A DNA stretch of 34,745 bases from Candidatus Eiseniibacteriota bacterium. Its GTDB lineage: Bacteria; Eisenbacteria; RBG-16-71-46. The first letter of the stretch is position 1. The number at the start of each line of letters is the position of its first letter. Positions 27,411 through 34,745 of the stretch are shown here, one piece after another. The notes below the pieces were generated by a model. The model was not told where the DNA came from. It saw only the letters and a list, made by a program, of their open reading frames with translations, and did not search any database. The position numbers were made by a program, and so were the translations under genes. The stretch covers positions 1-34,745 of the forward strand of contig JADLGX010000239.1 in assembly GCA_020849095.1 (NCBI GenBank), given 5' to 3'.

Positions 27411-30392
27411 CTAAGGGGTCTGGCTTTCCGTGGGCGGGCTGACCAGCTGCATCTCCCGCATGCGCGACTCCAGGATTCGGACGGGGAAGCGCTTCTGCAG
27501 CTCCTCGAAATAGCCCCGCATGCCCTGCTCGGTCTCGGCCGCGAGCAGGTTCCGCACGCGTTCCGTCAACTGCTGGGGCGAAGGATCCTTGCGCTCCACC
27601 ATCCGGAACCGGGTGATGCCGTTCGGAAGGGAGAGCCACGGCGAGACCGAACCCACCGCGAGACCGGGGTGCCCGGTGGTGCCGAACGCCACCGAGTCGA
27701 AGATCGCCGCCCCGCCCATGCCGGTGATGCCCTTGCCGCCCGCGATGTCGCGCGCGCGCTCCACCCCGCCCCAGAGGGCCGCGAGGCTGTCGAAAGACCA
27801 GCCGGCCATCCCGAGCGAATCCATCTCCGCCCGCTTGGCCTGCAGGGCGCGTTCCCCGGCTCCGCGCCGGTAGGTTTCCGCGGCCAGCGTGCGGACGTCT
27901 TCCCACTTGGGCGACGCGGGATCCGAGATGCTGTCCACCCAGGCGATCCAGTACCCCTGTCCCTTGGCCTTGAACGGCTCGGTGATGAGCTGGCCGGGCT
28001 TGAGCTTCTCGAGCGACAGGTAGAACGGGCGGAACAGCGCCGAGGGAAGGTTGGTGCCGATCTTGTAATCCTGCTGGGTCACGGCGTAGCCGTACTTCTC
28101 GGCGATGCGCCGCATCTGCGCCGGCGTGCGCGCCGCGCGCATCATGCTGTCGGCGGTCACCGCCGCCATGCGCTCACCCTTGGCGAGCGCGGCATCCGAG
28201 GAAACGGTCGCGTAGATCCAGACGAGCGGCTGGATCACGGCCGGCTCGTGCTCGGTGACCTGGATCACGTGATAGCCCAGCTCGGTGCGAACGGGCTCCG
28301 GGGCCATCTCACCGGCCGGAAGCGCGAAGGCCGCGCGCTCGAAGTCGGCGAGCATGGTGTTGCGCCCGAAGACGCCCAGATCGCCGCCCACGTCCTTGGT
28401 GGAGACGTCGCTGCTGAACTCCTTCGCCAGCGCGGAGAAGCTCTCCCCCGCGCGGATGCGCTCGATGAGGCGGCGGGCGAGGGCCAGGGCCTCGGCTTCT
28501 CCCCCCGGCGTTTCGGTGGCGGGTTGTAGCAGGATGTGCCGGGCGCGGATGAGCTCCGGCGCGCTGTACTTGTCGATGTTCTCGCGGTGGTGCCGCTCGA
28601 CTTCGGCGCGAGTCAGCGGAATGCTCAACAGCGGCGGCGGCGGCACGGTGAACGTCGAGAACGAGATCACGTCGCCGCGGCTGAACTGCCGCGGGTTCTC
28701 GTCGAACATGCGCCGGGCGCCTTCGAGATCGGTCAGGTCGCGGCGCAGCTTGACCGCCTGGGCGACGGCCGAGCGCGCCTGGGCGAACGTCGGGGTCACG
28801 CGTTCGACCTTGCCGGCGACCTGCCAGACGACCCAGTTGCCGCGGAGCGCGAACAGTCCGCCGCGCGGCTCGGTCCGGGCCCAGATCGTGTCGGCGAGCA
28901 CGCTGCCCTCGAGCGTCGAATCGAAGTCCGCGCCGCGCGGAGCCGCCGCCTCGCGGATCGAGGCCAGCGCCTCGTACCGGGCGTCCTTCTTGCCGGCCGA
29001 CCAGGCGCGCTGCACCGCGTCGGCGCCGAGCCTCGCGGTGCGCGAGCGCTCGTCGCGCATGAAGCGCATGCGCACGTCGGCGCGCACCTCGTCGAGCGGC
29101 TTCGCGGTGATGGAACCCGTGGCCGCGTCGAAGCCGGAATAGTCGGCGAGATGCCCGCGGTAGTAGCGATCGAGGTCGGCCGCCGTCGGCTCGGGCGCGG
29201 GGATCTTCGCGGTGTCGAACACCGCGTAGCGCACGCGCAGGCCGGGGGCGCTCAGCGAATCCCGCAACGAGGCGAACAGGGCGCGCTGCTCGTACTCGTC
29301 GGCGTGCGCCTTGCGGTCGCGGCGCAGGACACCGCGAATCTGGCGCGCGACCTCGCTCAGCGGCGCCACGTGCGCCGGGTTCGCCTGGTCCACACGCACG
29401 AGCATCCACCCCTCTTCACCCTGCACGGCTTCGGGCAGGACCTTGCCCGCCATGGCCGGATCGAACAGCCGGCGTTCCTGCGCCGGCGTGCCGCGCCAGT
29501 AGCCGGGGAAGTTGTCGGACTGGACCACGATGCCGGGCCGCGGGCTGAGGAACGCCGCCGCCTTTCCGAAGTCCTCACCGGCGGCGATCACGGCGAGCAC
29601 GCTGTCCGCGACCACCTTCATGCGCCGGTTCCACTCTTCCGCACGGCCCGGAATGCGGCGCACGGAATCGCTCAGCCCCGGCGTGTTCACGAACACCACG
29701 GTGAGGCTCGAACGGTCCGGGCGCGAGAAATCCTCGGCGTGCGCGCGGTAGTAGGCGATCACGTCGCTTTCGCGCGGTTCGGCGTAGCTGCCGTCGAACT
29801 CGGGGCGATGGAGCGACAGATGGTCCACGGTCACGCGGGAGAGCGCCCGCTGGGCGGCGAGCCGGGTCGGCCCTTCGGCCGGCGCGAAGCGCGCGATCAC
29901 CCGGTCGTTCAGCTTGCGCCCCGCGAGCTGACTCTGGATGGTGGCCAGGGCGGCGTCGTAGGACGCCTTCTGCGTCGTCTTCACCGCCACGAAGCGGTTC
30001 TGGTCGAACTGCCCGCCCGGGTTGAAGAACGCGTCGCGCTTGAGAACGTCTTCCGCTTCGGCAGCGGTCGCGGTGATGCCCTGTCGCTTCGCCTCCAGCG
30101 TCAGGAGTTCGAGCCGGATGAGGCTCTCGAGCACCTGGCGGCGGAGCAGGTCGCGCATCTCGGGCGGCGTTTCGGCGTTGCCGCTGCGGCGCGAGAACTC
30201 GGCGATGGCGAGCGTGGCGCGCCGGTCCAGTTCGGAGCGGGGAATGCTGCGCCCACCCACCGTGGCCGCGGACGGGCCGGTGACCGGAGCGGCGGGTTTC
30301 GCGGGCGCCGCCCCCTGCTGGGCCAGGGCCAAAGCCGCCTGCGTGGCGCACACGACGATCACGATCAGCGAAACGATTCGACGGACATTCAC
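27411..30392 (-). CDS. Long SurA/PpiD-type parvulin peptidyl-prolyl isomerase (about 993 aa), exported
   Basis: Signal peptide VNVRRIVSLIVIVVCATQAALALAQ; SurA_N-like ATVGGRSIPRSELDRRATLAIAEF; canonical parvulin core IRARHILLQPATETPGGEAEALALARRLIERIRAGESFSALAKEFSSDVSTKDVGGDLGVFGRNTMLADFERAAFALPAGEMAPEPVRTELGYHVIQVTEHE. GTG start 30392 inferred. Confidence 0.88.
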   Translation of the reverse strand: MNVRRIVSLIVIVVCATQAALALAQQGAAPAKPAAPVTGPSAATVGGRSIPRSELDRRATLAIAEFSRRSGNAETPPEMRDLLRRQVLESLIRLELLTLEAKRQGITATAAEAEDVLKRDAFFNPGGQFDQNRFVAVKTTQKASYDAALATIQSQLAGRKLNDRVIARFAPAEGPTRLAAQRALSRVTVDHLSLHRPEFDGSYAEPRESDVIAYYRAHAEDFSRPDRSSLTVVFVNTPGLSDSVRRIPGRAEEWNRRMKVVADSVLAVIAAGEDFGKAAAFLSPRPGIVVQSDNFPGYWRGTPAQERRLFDPAMAGKVLPEAVQGEEGWMLVRVDQANPAHVAPLSEVARQIRGVLRRDRKAHADEYEQRALFASLRDSLSAPGLRVRYAVFDTAKIPAPEPTAADLDRYYRGHLADYSGFDAATGSITAKPLDEVRADVRMRFMRDERSRTARLGADAVQRAWSAGKKDARYEALASIREAAAPRGADFDSTLEGSVLADTIWARTEPRGGLFALRGNWVVWQVAGKVERVTPTFAQARSAVAQAVKLRRDLTDLEGARRMFDENPRQFSRGDVISFSTFTVPPPPLLSIPLTRAEVERHHRENIDKYSAPELIRARHILLQPATETPGGEAEALALARRLIERIRAGESFSALAKEFSSDVSTKDVGGDLGVFGRNTMLADFERAAFALPAGEMAPEPVRTELGYHVIQVTEHEPAVIQPLVWIYATVSSDAALAKGERMAAVTADSMMRAARTPAQMRRIAEKYGYAVTQQDYKIGTNLPSALFRPFYLSLEKLKPGQLITEPFKAKGQGYWIAWVDSISDPASPKWEDVRTLAAETYRRGAGERALQAKRAEMDSLGMAGWSFDSLAALWGGVERARDIAGGKGITGMGGAAIFDSVAFGTTGHPGLAVGSVSPWLSLPNGITRFRMVERKDPSPQQLTERVRNLLAAETEQGMRGYFEELQKRFPVRILESRMREMQLVSPPTESQTP

Positions 30393-30425
30393 CTTGGGCG
30401 ATCCCCCTGCGATGCGGTCGTGCGC

Positions 30426-30454
30426 TTGACTCCCCGCGCGCCGCTTCCTAGCTT
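30426..30454 (+). promoter_or_regulatory. Candidate promoter for pgeF
   Basis: TTGACT - 17 nt - TAGCTT, then GCGGCCAACC ATG. Confidence 0.65.
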
Positions 30455-30464
30455 GCGGCCAACC

Positions 30465-31223
30465 ATGTGGACGCTCGATGACACTTCCGGCCCGCCATCC
30501 TGGCGGCGACGCGCCAGTGCGACGGGCGCGACGCTCGCCTTTTCCACCCGGCGCGGAGGCACCAGCCTCCCGCCCTTCGACACCCTGAACCTGGGGCGCT
30601 CGACGCTCGACGACCCGGAAGCCATCGGCAACAACCGCGCCCTTCTGCTGAACTCCCTCGGCCTGTCCCCGCTCCTGCTCGCCACCGCCGGCCAGGTGCA
30701 CGGCACCCGGATCGTGGAGGCGACCGGCCCGGGCCACCAGGCCGACTGCGATGCGCTCGTCTCGAGCATACCCGGCCTGGCGCTGGCGGTGACCACGGCC
30801 GACTGCATGTCCCTGTTGTTCGAAGCGCCCGGCGCCGTCGCGGCCGCGCACTCCGGCTGGCGCGGCGCCGCCGACGGCATGCCCGTCGCTGCGCTGTCCG
30901 CCGTGTGCGAGCGGGCCGCCTGCGGAGCGGATCGCGTACACGTTCACTTTGGTCCCTGCATTCGCGGCTGTTGTTATGAAGTCGGAGAAGATGTCGCGGC
31001 CCGCTTTCCGGAAGGCGCCCTGCGCCATCCGGGCGGCAAGCCCCGGCTCGATCTTCCGACCGCCACCCGGCTCGCGCTGCTCGCGGCCGGAGTTCCCGGA
31101 GCGAACATTCACGACACGGATGCCTGCACGGCCTGCGAACCGTACTGGTACTTTTCCCACCGGCGCGACCAGGGCAGGACGGGACGCCTGTGGGGCATCG
31201 CGGCTTGCGCGGTCACGGCCTGA
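30465..31223 (+). CDS. pgeF: Peptidoglycan editing factor PgeF / YfiH (polyphenol oxidase, laccase-domain family)
   Basis: FSTRRGGTSLPPFDTLNLG...QVHGTRIVEA...ADALV-like DCDALVSSIPGLALAVTTADCMSLLFEAPGAVAAAHSGWRGAADGM...FGPCIRGCCYEVGEDVAARF...YFSHRRDQGRTGRLWGIAAC. Confidence 0.95.
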   Translation: MWTLDDTSGPPSWRRRASATGATLAFSTRRGGTSLPPFDTLNLGRSTLDDPEAIGNNRALLLNSLGLSPLLLATAGQVHGTRIVEATGPGHQADCDALVSSIPGLALAVTTADCMSLLFEAPGAVAAAHSGWRGAADGMPVAALSAVCERAACGADRVHVHFGPCIRGCCYEVGEDVAARFPEGALRHPGGKPRLDLPTATRLALLAAGVPGANIHDTDACTACEPYWYFSHRRDQGRTGRLWGIAACAVTA

Positions 31224-31373
31224 CGGAATGAAGACACCCAGCGGCCGTGGAGGGCGGAAAGTATAGCAGCATCACGCGGCGTTTCGGTGGGCTTTCCCGC
31301 CTTCCGGGCCCCCGGCGCCCGGCGAGGGTCCCGGATCCCACGTTGATTCGAGTTCCACCCCTTCGGAGGGCGA

Positions 31374-32003
31374 ATGCCCCGCGCCTCACTGCTCGCGATC
31401 GCACTCATGACCCTGACGGTCCTCGCGTCCCCCGGGGACACCGCGCCGGCCCGGACGCCGGCCCCGACCGTGGTCACCCTGGACACCGCGCAGGGCCGGA
31501 TCGTGATCCAGCTCGCCGCGAGCGATGCGCCCCGGACCTGCGCGAACTTCGTCAAGCTCGCCCGCTCGGGATTCTATGACGGCACCACGTTCCATCGCGT
31601 GGTCGAGGGCTTCATGATCCAGGGTGGAGATCCCGGCTCCAAGGACGGCGACCCCTTCAACGACGGCGACGGCGGCCCCGGATACACGGTGCCGGCGGAG
31701 ATCCGGCTGCCCCATCGGCGCGGCTCCGTCGCGATGGCGCGGCTGCCCGACTCCGTGAATCCGCGCCGGGACTCCAACGGCAGCCAGTTCTTCATCTGCG
31801 TGGCCGACCGCGAGGATCTCGACCGCGGCGGCTACACCGTGTTCGGCAAGGTGGTCTCGGGCATGGAAGTGGTGGACGCCATCGTCGCGCTCGGTCGCGG
31901 CAAGGACGTCATCCGCAGCTCGATGGGCGCCAACCCCGCCGCGCTCGCGCTCATCCGCAAGGTGACGGTGGAAACCCGCCCGGCGCGCGCCCCCGCCCGG
32001 TAA
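31374..32003 (+). CDS. Cyclophilin-type peptidyl-prolyl cis-trans isomerase, exported
   Basis: Signal-like N-terminus MPRASLLAIALMTLTVLASPGDTAPA; FVKLARSGFYDGTTFHRVVEGFMIQGGDP...GSVAMARLPDSVNPRRDSNGSQFFICVADREDLDRGGYTVFGKVVSGMEVVDAI; GGAGG upstream of ATG. Confidence 0.95.
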   Translation: MPRASLLAIALMTLTVLASPGDTAPARTPAPTVVTLDTAQGRIVIQLAASDAPRTCANFVKLARSGFYDGTTFHRVVEGFMIQGGDPGSKDGDPFNDGDGGPGYTVPAEIRLPHRRGSVAMARLPDSVNPRRDSNGSQFFICVADREDLDRGGYTVFGKVVSGMEVVDAIVALGRGKDVIRSSMGANPAALALIRKVTVETRPARAPAR

Positions 32004-32024
32004 GACGTCCCGGACCGGCGAAGC

Positions 32025-33923
32025 TCAGCGCCAGGCGCTCGCGCCCATCGCAGCGGCGAGTTCGAAGAACTCGCTCACGTGCCCGTCGCTCACCTCGTGC
32101 CCTTCGTCGCGCACGAGTTCGGCGATCTCGAACAGCGTGCGCTCCCCGTCGCAGGCGAACCACGCCACATCGAGCGCGCCGCTCCCTCCCGCCACGTCGC
32201 GATCGAGCGCCACGAGCCGCTCGCGCTCGGCGGCGCGCAGCGAGGCGTAGCCCTGCTGGTGCAGGCGCATCGGGGCCAGCAGCGACCGCTGGATGCGGAC
32301 GGGCACGCGACCCGCCCGGGCGGCGGCGGGCGGAGCATCGGCCGGCAGAGCGGGCGCGATCTCGGAGTCGTAGTGCCCCTCCATGCCGTCCATGCACTCC
32401 GGCACGCCCGCGCGCAGCGCCACGACCGCGGCATGCTCCGCGGCGAGCCCCTGCACGAAGCGCGACACGCTCGCGAGCGCCACCTGTCCCGAAAAGCGTG
32501 CGGCCCGCACGGCCCGCACGGGATCGGGGCTCTCGAGCGCCGCGCGCAGCTTGCGCCGCGTCGCGCGTTCGACCGCGCCGAGCAGCCATGCGACCGGCTC
32601 CGCGCCGGGCGAGGCCACCGCGAGCGCGTACGCCGCCGCGCAACGCGCCGCGTGCGCCAGCGACCGCGGGTCGCAGCGCTCGATCGTGTCGAAGTTCGAA
32701 TGATAGAAGCGGTCCGGCCACTGGATGAGCATGGGGCAGGGCACGCCCACGGCCGGGTCCAGCCAGAGCGAGTGGTCGCTGCCGCCCGAGTAGCGGACCT
32801 CGCGAACGGCGAGCGGCTCGGCCTCGGTCCAGGCCGCCGGGCGCAGGGCGGAGAGCAGTTCCTCGGCGAAGCTGGCCGCGAAGTGCGGGGCGCGCTCCAG
32901 CTGCTGTTCGCTCGCGCACTGCGCCTGGTCCTCGCCCACCATGTCGAGGTTGATCGCCGCCACGGTGAGAAAGCACTCCGGCCGGCGCTCCATCCACGCG
33001 TAGGTGCCGGTGAACTCCGGCATCCACAGCCAGCGCACCGTGCGCCGCCCCGCGGGCAGCGCGCCGGCGTCCCGCAGCGCCGCCAGCGCGCGGGCGGATT
33101 CCAGCGCGGCCGCGACGCCGGAGGCGTTGTCGTTCGCGCCGGGGCGGTAGTGGCAGAGGTGGGCCGTCACCAGCACCTCGCCCGGCAGGTCGCCCGGCAG
33201 CGTGGCGGACACCAGCGCGATGTCGGCCGGAGCGAACCGCGAGACGATCTCCGCCTCCAGCTGCACGCGCTCCCCGGTGGCGAGCCGGCTGCGCAACTCC
33301 TCGCCCCGGTCCGGCGTCAGCACGAAACCCCAGCCCGACGCTTCACTCGCCCCCCACCAGAACGACGTGTAGGCGAGCGAGTCGCGATCGTGATCCCGCG
33401 TGCGCGCCGGGGGAACCAGCCGGCGGCCGTCGCACAGGATGCCGGCCGCGCCGCGCTCGAGCACGGCCAGCTGGTGGACGCGCTGCACTGCGCCGTCGGT
33501 GAGCACCACGCGCCCGCGAACGTCCACGCCGTCGTAGTGTTCGGGGCGCGTGCCGTCCGCGAGCGCCACGATGTCGAAGCAGCCGAACGCCGGCGTGCTG
33601 CGCTGCACCAGCGAGAGCGGCTCGGCCGCGAAGTCGGCCAGCGGCTCACGGCCGTCTTCGCCCTGCAGCGACGCCACGCCGCGCTCGCACACCCAGCCCA
33701 TCGGCAGCACGCATCCGAGCGGCGCGTTCCGGCCGTCGCCGCTCACGTGCTCGACCTCCACCTCGAGTCCGGTGGCGCGCAACTGCGACTCGAGCCAGCG
33801 CGCCGCTTCGGAGTACCCGGGCGTGGACTGGATGCGATGGTGCGCGGAAATCTCCCGCACGGCATCGAGCGCCCGCTGTCCCGAGACGAGTGGGGTGACG
33901 AGCGCGAGCGGCCGTTCAAACAT
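32025..33923 (-). CDS. M28-like (DUF4910-like) zinc aminopeptidase with PA-type insertion and C-terminal extension
   Basis: VLVTAHLCHYRPGANDNASGVAAALESARAL; INLDMVGEDQ; VRYSGGSDHSLW; YHSNFDTIERCD; PA-like VDVRGRVVLTDGAVQRVHQLAVLERGAAGILC. Start ATG 33923. Confidence 0.85.
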   Translation of the reverse strand: MFERPLALVTPLVSGQRALDAVREISAHHRIQSTPGYSEAARWLESQLRATGLEVEVEHVSGDGRNAPLGCVLPMGWVCERGVASLQGEDGREPLADFAAEPLSLVQRSTPAFGCFDIVALADGTRPEHYDGVDVRGRVVLTDGAVQRVHQLAVLERGAAGILCDGRRLVPPARTRDHDRDSLAYTSFWWGASEASGWGFVLTPDRGEELRSRLATGERVQLEAEIVSRFAPADIALVSATLPGDLPGEVLVTAHLCHYRPGANDNASGVAAALESARALAALRDAGALPAGRRTVRWLWMPEFTGTYAWMERRPECFLTVAAINLDMVGEDQAQCASEQQLERAPHFAASFAEELLSALRPAAWTEAEPLAVREVRYSGGSDHSLWLDPAVGVPCPMLIQWPDRFYHSNFDTIERCDPRSLAHAARCAAAYALAVASPGAEPVAWLLGAVERATRRKLRAALESPDPVRAVRAARFSGQVALASVSRFVQGLAAEHAAVVALRAGVPECMDGMEGHYDSEIAPALPADAPPAAARAGRVPVRIQRSLLAPMRLHQQGYASLRAAERERLVALDRDVAGGSGALDVAWFACDGERTLFEIAELVRDEGHEVSDGHVSEFFELAAAMGASAWR

Positions 33924-34745
33924 TGGGGCTTCTCCGAAAGCGCCGCAGGGAGATCGCGAGCAGGAGCGGCAGGCCGTACTCGATCCAGCGCCAGGAAACC
34001 GGAAGATGGAACGCCCCTCCGTCAGCCGGAGGAACGAACACACCGTAGTTGAGCAGCGCCAGCGCGGAAAGCAGCAGCCACGGCCACGAAGGCGCGAGCG
34101 GCTCCCAGACGAGCGCCCAGCCGAGATACCAGGGATGCAGGACCGGTCCCGCGAGCAGGGCGGTGCGGAACGCGGCGCGCGCGGCGAGAGCGGCGTCCTT
34201 CATCCAGCGCGCGGCGGCCAGCGCGACCAGCACGATGACGACGGCGGTCGCGACGCGGGCCCGGGGCTCGCCCATCCACGCGGCGGCGTAGTGAAACGCC
34301 AGTTCGTTGTTGCGCCAGCTCGAGGCGTAGGCCTGCAACCCGGACGAACGGCCGAGCGCCAGCCACGCGAACAGCGCCAGCCCCGCACCGGTCACTGCGA
34401 CGGCCACGCCCCTCGCCCGCCACGGCCAGTGGCGCCAAAGCATGGGCAGCGCCACGAGGGGCAGCAGCTTGCCCAGCACCGCGACGGCGAACGCGAGCGC
34501 CGACAATCCGGGGCGCCGCGCGGCGAGGAAGAAGGCCAGCGCCAGAGGCAGCAGCGCGATGGGGTCGTGATGCCCGCTGCCCGCGTACTCGAGGATCACG
34601 AGCGGGTTCCAGGCGTAGGCGGCCGCCGGAAACGCCGACCCGCCGCGGCGCAGGCACCAGGTGGAGAGCAATGCGCAGAGCGCCACGTCGTGCAGGAGCA
34701 CCCACACCTTCATGCCCGTCACCCCGGGCAGGACGAAGTGCGCGA
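33916..34745 (-). CDS. Polytopic membrane protein, GT87/DUF2029-like mannosyltransferase (5' part runs off the window)
   Basis: Frame is open to the window edge (AHFVLPGVTGMKVWVLLHDVALCALLSTW...AAAYAWNPLVILEYAGSGHHDPIALLPLALAFFLAARR...LGKLLPLVALPML...PVLHPWYLGWALVW); multiple TM segments. Confidence 0.75.
   Translation of the reverse strand, partial: AHFVLPGVTGMKVWVLLHDVALCALLSTWCLRRGGSAFPAAAYAWNPLVILEYAGSGHHDPIALLPLALAFFLAARRPGLSALAFAVAVLGKLLPLVALPMLWRHWPWRARGVAVAVTGAGLALFAWLALGRSSGLQAYASSWRNNELAFHYAAAWMGEPRARVATAVVIVLVALAAARWMKDAALAARAAFRTALLAGPVLHPWYLGWALVWEPLAPSWPWLLLSALALLNYGVFVPPADGGAFHLPVSWRWIEYGLPLLLAISLRRFRRSPNV

Noticed and set aside
26665-27414. + strand ORFs antisense to the uncharacterised 25954-27285 gene
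   Set aside because: No motif and Arg/Gly/Val-rich; the minus-strand frame shows conserved-looking secondary-structure pattern and start context, so the plus ORFs are treated as shadows.
28536-30464. N-terminal part of the 895-aa + strand ORF ending in pgeF
   Set aside because: Only residues from ATG 30465 match PgeF; the upstream part is antisense to the PPIase gene and is low-complexity.
30393-31160. N-terminal extension of the 1249-aa PPIase ORF
   Set aside because: Extension is antisense to pgeF; the signal peptide begins at the GTG at 30392.

Overview
High-GC bacterial chromosomal window, densely packed with mostly housekeeping genes. I saw no mobile element, phage gene or CRISPR array. 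Left to right: 3' end of glnS; ABC-F ATPase; apbE-like gene; alkyltransferase-like (ATL/MGMT family) gene and VOC gene; dut; CBS-pair gene; PilZ gene; secreted thioredoxin-fold/TPR protein; apt, group 1/2 sigma-70 factor and acylphosphatase; tRNA-Pro(CGG); surE; family-2 glycosyltransferase; tRNA-Pro(GGG); large hybrid histidine kinase; MerR regulator; gpsA-plsY; der; tRNA-Gly(CCC); miaA-mutL; thrA(fused aspartokinase/homoserine dehydrogenase)-thrB-thrC; uncharacterised Rossmann/GGDEF-like protein; very long SurA/PpiD-type PPIase; pgeF (YfiH); cyclophilin PPIase; M28-like peptidase with PA domain; 3' part of a polytopic GT87-like membrane protein. The standout is unannotated: a 23-codon ORF on the minus strand (25838..25909) encoding [23 protein letters not shown]. 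It sits between a sigma-70-like promoter and an 11-bp GC hairpin with a T5 tract that ends 15 nt before the thrA start codon. Five Thr codons lie within seven residues, and alternative hairpins can be drawn by eye. Together this reads as a ribosome-mediated threonine attenuator (thrL-like) for thrABC. The host lineage cannot be fixed without a search. Long antisense ORFs in the track are GC-bias shadows and were not called.
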